A DNA stretch of 32,629 nucleotides from a bacterium (GCA_035529855.1 DATKVX010000101.1:1-32629); one strand, 5' to 3'. Positions 1-7,887 are shown, counted from the first letter of the stretch. Translations and numbers: made by a program. Notes: generated by a model not told the origin, from the letters alone.

Positions 1-18
1 CCGCAAGGATTTACGCGC

Positions 19-852
19 TCAGAACGGCGGCGTGAAGTCGGGGTGCTCTTTGAGCCATTTGTTTTGGGCGCGGCGCGCGCCCCATTCGGTGTCGATTCCC
101 CAACCTATGACGTAGCCGAGGCCGAAACTAAGCGGAGGTGCGATAATCATTATAGCCGTAGCTTCGCCACCGCGGCCGGCGAAGCCGGCACCTAAAGCGG
201 CCAGAAAGGCTAACGAACTCGCCACACCCGTTAGCGACGGCGCGATTATCCATCGCGAGTAGCCGCGGTTGGCTTTGATTACCTCTTTGGGAATAAGCGT
301 GCCGTCGGGGTAGAAACCGACGCTTTTACCCGTTCCGTCGCGACCCTGGTACGGGACGTACGCCGAGCCCGATTTACGCGTTTCTTCCACCGCGTAAACG
401 TCAACCGATAGCGCGGCCGCCGACGGTAAAGGCCAGCGCGCGCCGACGAACCATGCGTCGCCTGCGGTGAGCGTACCGCCTTTTTTCAATTCGAATCCGG
501 CCCACGTATCGTCCGGCGAGCCGTCGGCCTCGGGGGCAAATATCACCGGCGCGTCGCGCGCGCCGCGTACGTTGAGGGCGCCCGCGACGACGACCTCGAC
601 GTCGTAGTTAGCCCCGTGCTTCACGAACGTTCGGGATAGCGCGTCCTCCCGGCTCACCGTCACGCGCGTCCCCGGCTCGAGCGTCAGCGTCGCCCCGGCC
701 GCTATTAGTAGGTCGCCGGCGAGGTAAACCTCTCCCGCCCACGTCGCGTCCTCGGCGATTATGCCGGCGACCGGCGGGTCGTCGTTATCGGCGGCGCCGG
801 CGGCCGCCGACGCGCAAACGCAAGCCGCAACCGCGTACTTAAATATTTTCAT
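19..852 (-). CDS. Exported protein with beta-rich repeat-like domain and C-terminal hydrophobic segments
   Basis: The 277-aa product opens with a clear signal peptide (MKIFKYAVAA, then an Ala-rich core, with cleavage likely near AGA-AD at about residue 21). Residues of about 30-130 alternate short Gly-rich turns and hydrophobic strands (for example LAGDLLIAAGATLTLEPG), resembling polymer-forming or parallel beta-helix surface proteins. The C-terminal third has two hydrophobic stretches (about 205-225 and 230-255) that could be membrane helices. No enzymatic motif is visible and I do not recognise the family. The ATG at 852 is preferred because the signal peptide starts there; extending upstream would translate the tRNA. 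There is no Shine-Dalgarno sequence, and the start codon directly follows the U-tract of a strong terminator. Expression may therefore depend on readthrough. Confidence 0.7.
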   Translation of the reverse strand: MKIFKYAVAACVCASAAAGAADNDDPPVAGIIAEDATWAGEVYLAGDLLIAAGATLTLEPGTRVTVSREDALSRTFVKHGANYDVEVVVAGALNVRGARDAPVIFAPEADGSPDDTWAGFELKKGGTLTAGDAWFVGARWPLPSAAALSVDVYAVEETRKSGSAYVPYQGRDGTGKSVGFYPDGTLIPKEVIKANRGYSRWIIAPSLTGVASSLAFLAALGAGFAGRGGEATAIMIIAPPLSFGLGYVIGWGIDTEWGARRAQNKWLKEHPDFTPPF

Positions 853-891
853 AAAAATCAAGCCGCAACCCGCCCGGGCGGGTCGCGGCTT
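853..891 (-). terminator. Strong intrinsic terminator after tRNA-Val
   Basis: On the minus strand AAGCCGCGACCCGCC pairs with GGCGGGTTGCGGCTT (one G-U), followed by GATTTTT. The stem of about 15 bp starts immediately after the tRNA 3' end. The plus strand also ends in a T-run (890-894), so it could work in both directions. Its T-tract (853-857) touches the ATG of the next gene. Confidence 0.9.
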
Positions 892-893
892 TT

Positions 894-966
894 TGGGCGC
901 TACAGGACTCGAACCTGTGACTTCTGCTCTGTGAAAGCAGCGCTCTACCAACTGAGCTAAGCGCCC
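894..966 (-). tRNA. tRNA-Val, anticodon CAC
   Basis: The 73-nt sequence folds as a full cloverleaf on the minus strand. The acceptor stem is GGGCGCT with AGCGCCC and an A discriminator. The D-arm region is GCTCAGTTGGTAGAGC. The anticodon stem is CTGCT/AGCAG with loop TTCACAG, giving anticodon CAC (codon GUG). The T-arm contains GGTTCGAGTCC. The 3' CCA is not encoded, since AAAAGCC follows directly. It has its own consensus promoter just upstream and a strong terminator just downstream. Confidence 0.97.
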
Positions 967-997
967 GCGCCGGCGTCCTTTACCTCCTTCGCCTTTT

Positions 998-1026
998 ATT
1001 ATACTCCCCGCCGGAGCGGGTGTCAA
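998..1026 (-). promoter_or_regulatory. Perfect sigma-70-type promoter for tRNA-Val
   Basis: On the minus strand TTGACA (1021-1026) and TATAAT (998-1003) are separated by exactly 17 nt. Both hexamers are full consensus. Transcription would start around 990, giving a leader of about 24 nt before the mature tRNA. It lies in the 81-bp gap between the [2Fe-2S] gene and the tRNA. Confidence 0.93.
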
Positions 1027-1047
1027 CCGCGTTCGCGGCCCGGGGCG

Positions 1048-1413
1048 CTACAGGAGCTCGCCGGCGTCGAGGACGTAGGCCCCGACCGGCTCGTCGCGGC
1101 CTACGTGGGAGGCGACGACCTCGCGCGCCCGCGCCGGCGTCACGTCGGCGTATATTACCTCTTCCTTTTCCGGCGACGTTATATAGACCAGCGGCTCGCG
1201 TTCGCACAGGCCGCGGCAGCCGCACTGCGACACGATAACGTCCGTTATGCCCTGCTCGTCGAGCTCGTCTATTATCGCGGCCAGGACCTCCCGGGCGCCG
1301 GCGGCGATGCCGCACGTCCCCATCCCCACGACTATGGTGTAGCGCGCGCCCCCTTCGGCCAATTCGTCGGGGGCGGTCTTCTCGACGATCTTGCGCAGGT
1401 CTTCGAGCTTCAT
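1048..1413 (-). CDS. Thioredoxin-like [2Fe-2S] ferredoxin of the HydS cassette
   Basis: The 121-aa protein resembles stand-alone thioredoxin-fold [2Fe-2S] proteins (NuoE/HydA-like, TM1420 type). Cysteines are C34 (GTCGIAAGA), C64, C66 and C70 (QCGCRGLCEREP). The C-terminal C-x3-C followed by EP is typical of the family. The second N-terminal ligand of NuoE (C-x4-C) is absent, and C64 may substitute. It probably passes electrons to or from the neighbouring hydrogenase-like protein. The ATG overlaps the TGA of the HATPase gene (ATGA) and a GGAGGG Shine-Dalgarno precedes it. It is the last gene of the cassette, and no terminator is visible before the tRNA promoter. Confidence 0.88.
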   Translation of the reverse strand: MKLEDLRKIVEKTAPDELAEGGARYTIVVGMGTCGIAAGAREVLAAIIDELDEQGITDVIVSQCGCRGLCEREPLVYITSPEKEEVIYADVTPARAREVVASHVGRDEPVGAYVLDAGELL

Positions 1414-2000
1414 ATTTTTCCCTCCGCCTCGAGGCGCGGCGCTTCCGGGCCCGCTCCGGCGGCCGCCAGCCGCTCCTCGTTTTCGGAGATGTACTTGCGG
1501 AGCGCCTTGGCCAGCCGGGGCGTACCCAGCCGGCGGCGCCGGAGTTTGGCCTTGAGGTCCTCCGTGCTGAGCTCGAACCGGGCGCCGTCGAGCTCGTGGC
1601 GATAGTCGAACTCGACCCGCGGGTTCGTCACGATGAGCGTCCATATCGTCGTCGCGACGTCGCCCAGCGGCGGCCTGTCGATGCTGTCGAGTCGGTACCG
1701 CGCTTCCACCGTCGTTCCCTCGCCGGGCGCCGACGTGACGGCCAGGCCGCCGCCGGCCTGTTCCGCGGTTTGTTTTAACAGCGGTAACCCGAACCCCACG
1801 GCGCGCGTGGTGCGGGTGGTGAAGAAGGGGTCGTGGACGCGCGAAAGCTGCGCTTCGGTCATCCCGGAGCCGTTATCGCGGATGACGAAGAGGAGCACGT
1901 TTTCCCGCGTATTTTCGACTACCTCGACCCTCACCTTCGTCGCGCCGGCGCGGATGGAGTTCTGAGTTATGTCGAGAATATGCAGGGAAATGTCTTCCAC
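1410..2000 (-). CDS. Stand-alone GHKL (HATPase_c) ATPase / anti-sigma-like kinase
   Basis: The 196-aa product carries a histidine-kinase-type ATP-binding domain. The N-box is at N14 (ITQNSIRAG), G1 is DNGSGM (42-47), the F-box is DPFFTTR (57-63), G2 is VGFGLPLLK (68-76) and GEGTT lies at 93-97. There is no dimerisation or phosphoacceptor His domain, no sensor domain and no receiver. It is therefore either a switch-type protein kinase (RsbW/SpoIIAB style) or an ATP-dependent partner of the hydrogenase-like protein. The C-terminal ~75 residues are charged and helical. The start is GTG, 13 nt after the PHP stop codon. Homologues are known to sit beside HydS in Thermotoga-type clusters. Confidence 0.88.
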   Translation of the reverse strand: MEDISLHILDITQNSIRAGATKVRVEVVENTRENVLLFVIRDNGSGMTEAQLSRVHDPFFTTRTTRAVGFGLPLLKQTAEQAGGGLAVTSAPGEGTTVEARYRLDSIDRPPLGDVATTIWTLIVTNPRVEFDYRHELDGARFELSTEDLKAKLRRRRLGTPRLAKALRKYISENEERLAAAGAGPEAPRLEAEGKI

Positions 2001-2013
2001 GTTGCCACCGTTC

Positions 2014-2742
2014 TTATGTGCCGTAGCCGGCGATGCGGCGGCCGCCTTCGCCGGCGAGGGCCATCTTAATTTCGGCGAACGTCGGCGCGGCGAGTTCGAA
2101 TATCGTGAAGCCGGCGCCTACCTCTTGGGGGCGGTGGGCGTCGGAGGAACGGATTATGGGGTACCCGCAGTCGGCGTAATCTTCCGCGTCGGCGAAGGGC
2201 GATATCTCGACGGCGTCGAAGAGGTCGGCCGGGACGAAACCCAATTGGCTGGTGCAGCTGAAGGCCGGCCGGTCGACGTGGCTGGCGACGGCCAGGCCGC
2301 CGTAGCGGTGGATGTATTCCACCGTCGCGTTGAGGTCCATGTCGGTGGCGCCGATAAGCAGCCGCCTGTTAATGCCGAGTATGTTTTCGTTCTCGTCGAC
2401 GACGACCTGGTAGCCGAAGCGCTCCGGGTCGTTCTCGCCCTCCTGTAGTCGTTGGTATACTTTACCCTGCATCTCCCCCGCGTCGGCCAGGTCGCCGAAG
2501 AGCGCGACGACGTGGACTTCCTCGGCGGTGGTGACCTCCATCCCGGGCATGACGGCGACGCCGGACTTCTCGCCCAGCCGGACCGTCGGGAGGGCGTTTT
2601 CGGAAGCGTTATGGTCGGTGAGGCCGATAATGGCGAGGCCGCGTTTTCGGGCCGCTTGGATTATCCGGCGGGGCGACTGGTCGAGGTCGCCGCAGGGTGA
2701 GAGGACGGTATGGATGTGAAGGTCGGCGCGGAACGTTCGCAA
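2014..2742 (-). CDS. PHP-domain phosphoesterase
   Basis: This is a PHP-superfamily metal-dependent phosphoesterase of about 242 aa. The metal-binding motifs are DLHIHT (7-12), TDHN (42-45), MEVT (68-71), EVHV (H77), and later SHVDRP and SSDAHRP. The full set of His/Asp ligands looks intact. The open frame extends upstream to 2955 but that part only shadows the DRTGG gene. I choose TTG at 2742, two bases after the DRTGG stop, because the fold begins at RTFRADLHIH and an AGGGGG-type site lies upstream. The substrate is unknown. PHP proteins recur next to group C hydrogenase sensors, so a nucleotide or phosphoester signal is possible (inference). Confidence 0.88.
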   Translation of the reverse strand: MRTFRADLHIHTVLSPCGDLDQSPRRIIQAARKRGLAIIGLTDHNASENALPTVRLGEKSGVAVMPGMEVTTAEEVHVVALFGDLADAGEMQGKVYQRLQEGENDPERFGYQVVVDENENILGINRRLLIGATDMDLNATVEYIHRYGGLAVASHVDRPAFSCTSQLGFVPADLFDAVEISPFADAEDYADCGYPIIRSSDAHRPQEVGAGFTIFELAAPTFAEIKMALAGEGGRRIAGYGT

Positions 2743-2744
2743 GC

Positions 2745-3092
2745 TCAGCGCTCTTTCCCCCTGATACCCATTTTGTAGAGTTCGCCCGCCAGCTCGAAAC
2801 TGCTCTTGGGAGACAGCAGGACCGTTACGCCCTCTTCCTCGGCCTTGGCGATGGTTTCGGCGGCGGGCCGCTTTCCGTTCGCGACTACGACGCCGGCCAG
2901 GTCGTTCAACGAGCACACCGCTACGATATTGGTGTGGGTTTGGATGGTAACCCAAAGCGCGCCCTCGCCCGCGTTCGCCATTACGTCGGAAAGCAGGTCC
3001 GAGGCGTACCCGGCGGTGACCTCCCGGCTCAGGCCTCCCGCGCCCGCGGTTACCTCGAGCCCGAGTTTGCCAGCGATCTTCTTCAGTTCCAT
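2745..3092 (-). CDS. DRTGG-domain protein
   Basis: The 115-aa single-domain protein matches the DRTGG fold. It has an N-terminal helix (LKKIAGKLGLEV), a central ALWVTIQTHTNIVAVCSLNDLAGVVVANG segment split over residues of about 45-75, and a C-terminal GVTVLLSPKSSFELAGELYKMGI stretch. DRTGG domains bind small ligands and occur in phosphotransacetylase and CBS proteins. No catalytic residues are visible. It lies 8 bp after hydS and 2 bp before the PHP gene, so it is certainly in the same operon. A sensory ligand-binding role for the cassette is an inference. Confidence 0.82.
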   Translation of the reverse strand: MELKKIAGKLGLEVTAGAGGLSREVTAGYASDLLSDVMANAGEGALWVTIQTHTNIVAVCSLNDLAGVVVANGKRPAAETIAKAEEEGVTVLLSPKSSFELAGELYKMGIRGKER

Positions 3093-3100
3093 CGTCGACC

Positions 3101-4474
3101 TTACTTTCTTTGGTTTTTGAGGGTAGGCGGTAGTTGCTCCGAAAGCGTGCCCATTTGTTTAGCCAATTCCTGAATTCGTTCCCGGAGTTTAAACGTGCAA
3201 TCGGTGATGTGCGCTCTTTCGAGGACGACGTCTTCCGCGAAGGCCCGGCAGGTAGGCGCCCCGCACGAGCCGCAATCGATGCCGGGCAGCGACGCGGAGA
3301 CCGCCTCCAACTTTTTCATCAAAGCGATGGTCTCCGTAATGTCGGTCCCGAGCGTAAGGGTGGGCCGCGGCCCCGGCGTCATTCTGAGGTTGAACTCCCC
3401 GTCCTCGATCAGTCCCGTAATCTCTTGGAACGTCAGGTCCGGCGGCCGGTTCTCCTCGATGCCGAACTTCTCGCTCCGCGTCGCCCGCAACTCGTCGATG
3501 CGGTTTTTGGCCACGAACGGGTCTTCTACCGTAAGCGGCCCGCCGACGCAGCCGCTGGTGCACGCGCGGAGCTCCAGGTAGTCGTAGCCGTGATGGTATT
3601 CGTCGCTCTCGATAAGTTCCAGTACGCGGACGACGTTGGCGATGCCGTCCACCGCCAGGCGGCGGCCTTTGCCGATGAGCGTGTTTTCGCCGCCCGCGGC
3701 CCCCCACCCCAGCGCGAGCCCCGACGCGCGGGCGATGCCCGGGACGACCACCACCTTCTCCAGGTTGCTCATTATGCGGTTGTAGACGTCGGAGATGGCG
3801 ATCGCGCCGTCGAGCGCGGTACGGGGGGTGGCCAGCGGTTGTTTGATGGCGGTGACTTTGGCCGAGCAAGGGGTTATGAAGAAGACGCCTATTTCTTCCG
3901 GCGGTATGCCCAGCTCGCGGCTGCGGCTCGCCTTGACCACCCGCGCCGCCGCGTCCATCGGCGCCTCTATCGGGATAATGTGGTTTAAGAGCGACGGGAA
4001 CCGCACCTGAATCAAGCGTACTACGGCCGGGCACAACGAGGAGATAACGGGCTTTAAGTGTTCTTCATTCTCCAGGAATCTACGGGTGGCCAGCGTGACG
4101 ATTTCGCCCCCCAGCGCGCCCTCGTAGACTTCGTCGAACCCCAAGTATATAAGGCCCGATAGGATTTTGTCCGGCGGTATCGACGTTTTGAATTGGCCGG
4201 CGAAGGCCGACGCCGGTACCGCTACCTTATGCTTGAAACGATGGATGGCTTCGAGCGGGTCCGTCCGGGCGTATTTGGCGTCCGTGGGACAAACCCTTAT
4301 ACACGCGCCGCAATCGATGCAGCGCACCGGATTTATCTCCGCCTTCCCGGAGCGGACCCTGATGGCCTCGGTCGGACACTCCCGCACGCAATGCGTACAG
4401 GCGATGCACCGGTCCTCGGCCAACCGTACCGAGTGGTAATATTCTTTTTCTACCTTTTTCTGCTTTTCGGCCAT
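3101..4474 (-). CDS. Putative sensory [FeFe]-hydrogenase (HydS-like, group C type)
   Basis: The 457-aa protein has two [4Fe-4S] ferredoxin motifs (C23/26/29/33 and C52/55/58/62), then the H-cluster domain. L1 is SSLCP (C148), L2 is TPCSAK (C203) and L3 is ACTSGC (C305, C309). A further Fe-S motif lies near the end (C401, C404, C409, C426). All four H-cluster cysteine ligands are present. The first Cys of canonical L1 (TSCCP), used for proton transfer in catalytic enzymes, is Leu147, and the Met and Glu residues of L2/L3 also differ. These features fit sensory rather than catalytic [FeFe] hydrogenases. Unlike many HydS proteins it ends with no PAS domain. It is the first gene of the cassette and has its own promoter. 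No hydABC or maturation genes are in the window. Confidence 0.87.
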   Translation of the reverse strand: MAEKQKKVEKEYYHSVRLAEDRCIACTHCVRECPTEAIRVRSGKAEINPVRCIDCGACIRVCPTDAKYARTDPLEAIHRFKHKVAVPASAFAGQFKTSIPPDKILSGLIYLGFDEVYEGALGGEIVTLATRRFLENEEHLKPVISSLCPAVVRLIQVRFPSLLNHIIPIEAPMDAAARVVKASRSRELGIPPEEIGVFFITPCSAKVTAIKQPLATPRTALDGAIAISDVYNRIMSNLEKVVVVPGIARASGLALGWGAAGGENTLIGKGRRLAVDGIANVVRVLELIESDEYHHGYDYLELRACTSGCVGGPLTVEDPFVAKNRIDELRATRSEKFGIEENRPPDLTFQEITGLIEDGEFNLRMTPGPRPTLTLGTDITETIALMKKLEAVSASLPGIDCGSCGAPTCRAFAEDVVLERAHITDCTFKLRERIQELAKQMGTLSEQLPPTLKNQRK

Positions 4475-4529
4475 GGAGCTAAACCTGCGCCGCCTATATT
4501 AACCAATCGTAAATCACGTATCTTTTTAA

Positions 4530-4558
4530 ATTATAAAATGCCTTCTAATGAAGGGCAA
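4530..4558 (-). promoter_or_regulatory. Promoter of the HydS cassette
   Basis: On the minus strand TTGCCC (4553-4558) and a perfect TATAAT (4530-4535) are 17 nt apart, giving a start near 4523 and a leader of about 48 nt before hydS. An imperfect palindrome at 4540-4556 (GCCTTC, TAATG, AAGGGC) fills the spacer and touches the -35 hexamer. It could be an operator, or a weak terminator for the upstream radical-SAM gene. Confidence 0.72.
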
Positions 4559-4591
4559 GCGGTTTTTGGAAATACCGCCTCGAGCGACGGG

Positions 4592-5617
4592 TTAAGGCCG
4601 GGGCCGGCGCGCCCCGAACGGTAGTCCCAGCAACGTACGTACGTACGCCGCCGCGGCCCAGCACCCGACGCGCAGCGGATGGTCCATTATGGCCGTGCGG
4701 GCGGTGCACACCATCCAACATTGCGCCGGGCACGCCCGGCCGGTCGTCGCCAGCAGCGCCCGGCGCGCGTCGCCTTCCCAGATTTCGTCGAAGCTTTCGC
4801 GGTAGAGGTTGCCTACTTTCTCGGCGCGCACGTTGCACAGGTAGACGTCCGCCGCGGGGTCGAGATAGAAGAACCTTTCGCCCGCGCGGCACGGTATGGG
4901 CCGGCGGCGGCGGACCACTATGTCCCGCAGACCCGCGGCGAAGTAGGCCCGCGCGGCGCCGCCCGGCGTGAACCGGCGGAGGTAGTACCGCGTCGCGGCG
5001 TCGACCGCCCGCAGCGCCGCCTCCCGCCCCGGGACGGCGCCCTCCCGCGGCTTGAAGTAATGCTCGGAGGTGTGGGTGAGGGCAAGGCTCAACGGCAAGC
5101 GGTATTCCGCCGCCAGCTTCGCGACGCCGTCGAACTCGTCCGCGTTGGCCGCCGATATCGTGAACGCGAGGTGGAGGTCGGGGCCCAACAGCGGCGCCAG
5201 CCGGCCGACGGTCTCGAGCGCTTTCTTGAACGAGCCGGGGGCCTGGCGTACTTGGTCGTGGGTGGCTTCCAGGCCGTCGAGCGAGACGGCGACGTGAAGG
5301 CCGGGTACGTCGCCCGACAACCGGCGCACGACTTCCTCGGCCCGCTCGGGCAGCGTGCCGTTGGTAGAGATGGTTATCCGAGCCCCGGTCGCGTCGTAGA
5401 TGGCGCGGACGCGCGGCACGAGGTCCGCCACCAGCAGCGGCTCGCCGCCGGTAACGTTTACGAATTTGAGCGGCGCCGGCAGCTTCCGCAGCGTCTCGGG
5501 CGTCAACCGCTCGTCGGTCTCGCGCTCGGCCAGGTCGCACGTAAGGCAGCGGAGGTTGCAGCGGTAGGTCAACGCGACTACGGCGTCGGCCGGCCCTTTA
5601 TGCGTCGTCGGCGACAT
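4592..5617 (-). CDS. Radical SAM protein with SPASM-like C-terminal cysteines
   Basis: The 341-aa enzyme has the radical-SAM cluster motif C20-x3-C24-x2-C27 (CNLRCLTC) and GGEP at 57-60, plus STNGT and SLDG strands of the TIM-barrel. The C-terminal half has further cysteines (PCRAG, YLCNVR, ACPAQCWMVC) and the segment VGNLYRESFDEIWEG, typical of SPASM or twitch auxiliary-cluster domains. Such enzymes modify peptides, sugars or cofactors; the substrate cannot be read here. The ATG overlaps the upstream glycosyltransferase by 20 bp, and it is the last gene of the long minus-strand run. Linkage to two glycosyltransferases hints at polysaccharide or glycoconjugate modification (inference). Confidence 0.87.
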   Translation of the reverse strand: MSPTTHKGPADAVVALTYRCNLRCLTCDLAERETDERLTPETLRKLPAPLKFVNVTGGEPLLVADLVPRVRAIYDATGARITISTNGTLPERAEEVVRRLSGDVPGLHVAVSLDGLEATHDQVRQAPGSFKKALETVGRLAPLLGPDLHLAFTISAANADEFDGVAKLAAEYRLPLSLALTHTSEHYFKPREGAVPGREAALRAVDAATRYYLRRFTPGGAARAYFAAGLRDIVVRRRRPIPCRAGERFFYLDPAADVYLCNVRAEKVGNLYRESFDEIWEGDARRALLATTGRACPAQCWMVCTARTAIMDHPLRVGCWAAAAYVRTLLGLPFGARRPRP

Positions 5618-6695
5618 CGGCTTTATTTCCCAAAAGTAACTTCTTAAACAGCGCGTCGTATCCGTCGAGCATACGGCGCAGGCTGTATCGCCGCGCTACC
5701 GCGGCTCGAGCCAACGCGCCCATCTCCAGCCTTTTGGCCGGTTGCCCGGCCAACCCGGTTAGGGCGCGCGCCAGCTCGCCGCTCGAGCCCGGCGTAAAGG
5801 TTACGCCGGCGCCCCCCGACAATATCGCCGGGACGTCCCCGACGGCGGCCGCGACCGCGGCCAGGCCGTAGGCCATACCCTCCAGCAGCGCCAGCGGCGC
5901 CGACTCCCGGCGCGACGGCAGCACGAAGATGTCCGCGGCGCGGTAGACGGGCGAGACGTCGTCCAGCTCGCCCAGAAACGTGAACCGGCCGCCCAATTTG
6001 GCGCGGGCGAACCCCTCCAGCCGGGACCGTTCCGGGCCGTCGCCCGCGACCGCGAGGAACGGCCGGCTTTCTTCGTCGGCCTCGGCCAGCGCTTCCAAAA
6101 GGACGTCGATTCCTTTTTCGGGCGAAAGGCGGGATACGGCCGCGGCCACGGCGGCATCCGTCGGAAGGCCGAGGGCTTCGCGGGCAAGGCGGCGGTCCGC
6201 GACGGTAGCCGCCGGCGGTACGGCGACGCCGTTGGCGATGACGCGGGCCGAACCTATCCCCGCCTCCCGAAGCAGCGCGAGCTGCGAGTCCGCCACCGCC
6301 ACCACCGCGCCGGCGCGCCCCAGCGCCCGGAGCCACCCGTCGGGCGGTTTTTCCTGGAGGTGGTAGAGAACGACGTACGGCGGCAGCACCCGGCTGAACG
6401 CCGGTAAGAGCCGGAGCACGTCGTTGTGGTCGAGCGCGGCCAACAGGTGACAGCCGCGCAGCCCGCCGATTACGCCGGGCCATCGCGCCGGCCTCTTCGC
6501 GACGTTAACGTCGACGTCGAAGCCGTCGTCGTGAAGCTCGTTTCCCACGGCGCCGGCTCCGCGTAGAATGAAGAAAGAGAACCGGTAACCCCGTTCGCGC
6601 AGGCCGCGCGCCAGCGTCGCGAGCTGGCGCTCCGCGCCGCCCACGGCCAGCGTCGACGCTAACGCGCCGATTTTAATCTCTTGCGAGCTCGTCAT
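5598..6695 (-). CDS. Glycosyltransferase family 4 (GT-B)
   Basis: The 365-aa GT-B enzyme starts with the acceptor-domain motif AVGGAERQLATLARGL (residues of about 17-32). It continues with VSRLSPEKGIDVLLEAL (187-203), VAGDGPER (216-223) and the retaining EX7E motif from E264 to E272 (ESAPLALLE). Donor and acceptor sugars cannot be assigned. The start overlaps the preceding glycosyltransferase by 23 bp, implying translational coupling. It is part of the envelope gene run, so a role in surface glycan assembly is likely. Confidence 0.9.
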   Translation of the reverse strand: MTSSQEIKIGALASTLAVGGAERQLATLARGLRERGYRFSFFILRGAGAVGNELHDDGFDVDVNVAKRPARWPGVIGGLRGCHLLAALDHNDVLRLLPAFSRVLPPYVVLYHLQEKPPDGWLRALGRAGAVVAVADSQLALLREAGIGSARVIANGVAVPPAATVADRRLAREALGLPTDAAVAAAVSRLSPEKGIDVLLEALAEADEESRPFLAVAGDGPERSRLEGFARAKLGGRFTFLGELDDVSPVYRAADIFVLPSRRESAPLALLEGMAYGLAAVAAAVGDVPAILSGGAGVTFTPGSSGELARALTGLAGQPAKRLEMGALARAAVARRYSLRRMLDGYDALFKKLLLGNKADVADDA

Positions 6696-7881
6696 AGAGT
6701 TCGGCTATCTCGGCGTCGCGGGCCGCGGGGGACAGCTCGCGCTCGGCGAAGCGCCTGGCCCCGGCCGACAGCGCGCGCCAGCGCGCGGCGTCGGTTAGGA
6801 GTTCGGCCACGGCGTCGGCGAACTCCCGAGCGCCTTCGGCCACGACGATTTCGGCGCCGTCTCGAGCCGGGATACCCTCGGCCCCCACCGGCGTCGTCAC
6901 CACCGGGAGGCCGTACGCCAGCGCGGTCAGGATTTTAATTTTAATACCTGAGCCTACCCACAACGGCACGACCGCCACGGAGGCGCGGGCGAGGTCCTCG
7001 GCCAGGTCCGCGGCGGTCGGTTTAAACGTTGCCGACGGTTCCCGCGCCATAAGGCGCCGCAGGCCGCGGGGCGGCCGCTCGCCGCGGACCGTGAACGTCG
7101 CCTCCGGGACCGCGGCCTTCACCCGGGGGTAGATGTCCTTTAAAAATACCTCCAGGCCCTGCCGGTTCGCCGGCCTCGTCGTACCGCCGAAGTATATCAG
7201 CGCGGCGTTATTTTGGCCTTGGCACAATTCGTCCGCCGGCGGGAGGTCGACGACCGGGAAGACGACGCGCGGCGGCCTTCGCGTATACGGCGCCACGAGC
7301 GCGGCGTCCGCCGGGCTTAAGCACAGGACGTCGTCGAACTTGCGGCACGCGGCCTGCTCGTAACCCCGCCGCCGTAAGTATTTCAAAAAGAGGGGGAATT
7401 TCTTAAACGGGTTTTTGACGGTGGCGAGGAGGCGGCGGTTGGCGTTGAACTCCGCGTCGTGCTTGAGGAGGGCTTTCCTCACGCCTCGCGTCGCGCCGGC
7501 CGTCGGGTAGAGGAACCAGTATTCGCACTGCAGGAGGTCCGCGCCGGCGGCGGCCTCTTTGACGGCGCGGCGGAAGGCCGGCGGGTTGAAATACCACAGG
7601 TCGCGCGGCGACGCGCTGAGCCAGGAGGCGGCGGTGTAAAATAATTTATAGAAGGCCCGGGCGAACGAGTTCTTCTTGTTGGGCATCATCACCGGGACCA
7701 GCCTGACGCCGACGCGCTCGAACGCCGCGGCGTAGTCGCGCTGGCCGTCGGAGACGATAAGCGAGACGAGCGTCACGTCGTGCCGCGACGCCAACGCGCG
7801 CAGCAGGTTGAACGTCACGACGTCGGTGCCGGTGACGGCGGGATACGGTAGGCGATGTTTAGCTACGACCAAACGCGCCAT
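6673..7881 (-). CDS. Glycosyltransferase family 4 (GT-B)
   Basis: This is a 402-aa GT4-like glycosyltransferase. The N-terminal domain has the usual PYPAVTGTDVVTFNLLRAL pattern at residues 12-30. The C-terminal nucleotide-sugar domain contains GSGIKIKILTALAYGLPVV at 310-328 and TPVGAEGI at 330-337. The extended EX7E motif is replaced by the GSGIK-type variant seen in a large GT4 subgroup. It begins 6 bp after the stop of the exported helical-repeat protein and overlaps the next glycosyltransferase. The specific substrate is unknown. Confidence 0.88.
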   Translation of the reverse strand: MARLVVAKHRLPYPAVTGTDVVTFNLLRALASRHDVTLVSLIVSDGQRDYAAAFERVGVRLVPVMMPNKKNSFARAFYKLFYTAASWLSASPRDLWYFNPPAFRRAVKEAAAGADLLQCEYWFLYPTAGATRGVRKALLKHDAEFNANRRLLATVKNPFKKFPLFLKYLRRRGYEQAACRKFDDVLCLSPADAALVAPYTRRPPRVVFPVVDLPPADELCQGQNNAALIYFGGTTRPANRQGLEVFLKDIYPRVKAAVPEATFTVRGERPPRGLRRLMAREPSATFKPTAADLAEDLARASVAVVPLWVGSGIKIKILTALAYGLPVVTTPVGAEGIPARDGAEIVVAEGAREFADAVAELLTDAARWRALSAGARRFAERELSPAARDAEIAELYDELARD

Positions 7882-7887
7882 GAAGCG

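Noticed and set aside
853-1026. N-terminal extension of the first exported protein
   Set aside because: It would translate the tRNA-Val gene, its terminator and its promoter; the signal peptide begins at 852.
2743-2955. N-terminal extension of the PHP protein
   Set aside because: The extension overlaps the DRTGG gene, is Arg-rich without PHP motifs, and the fold begins at the TTG at 2742.
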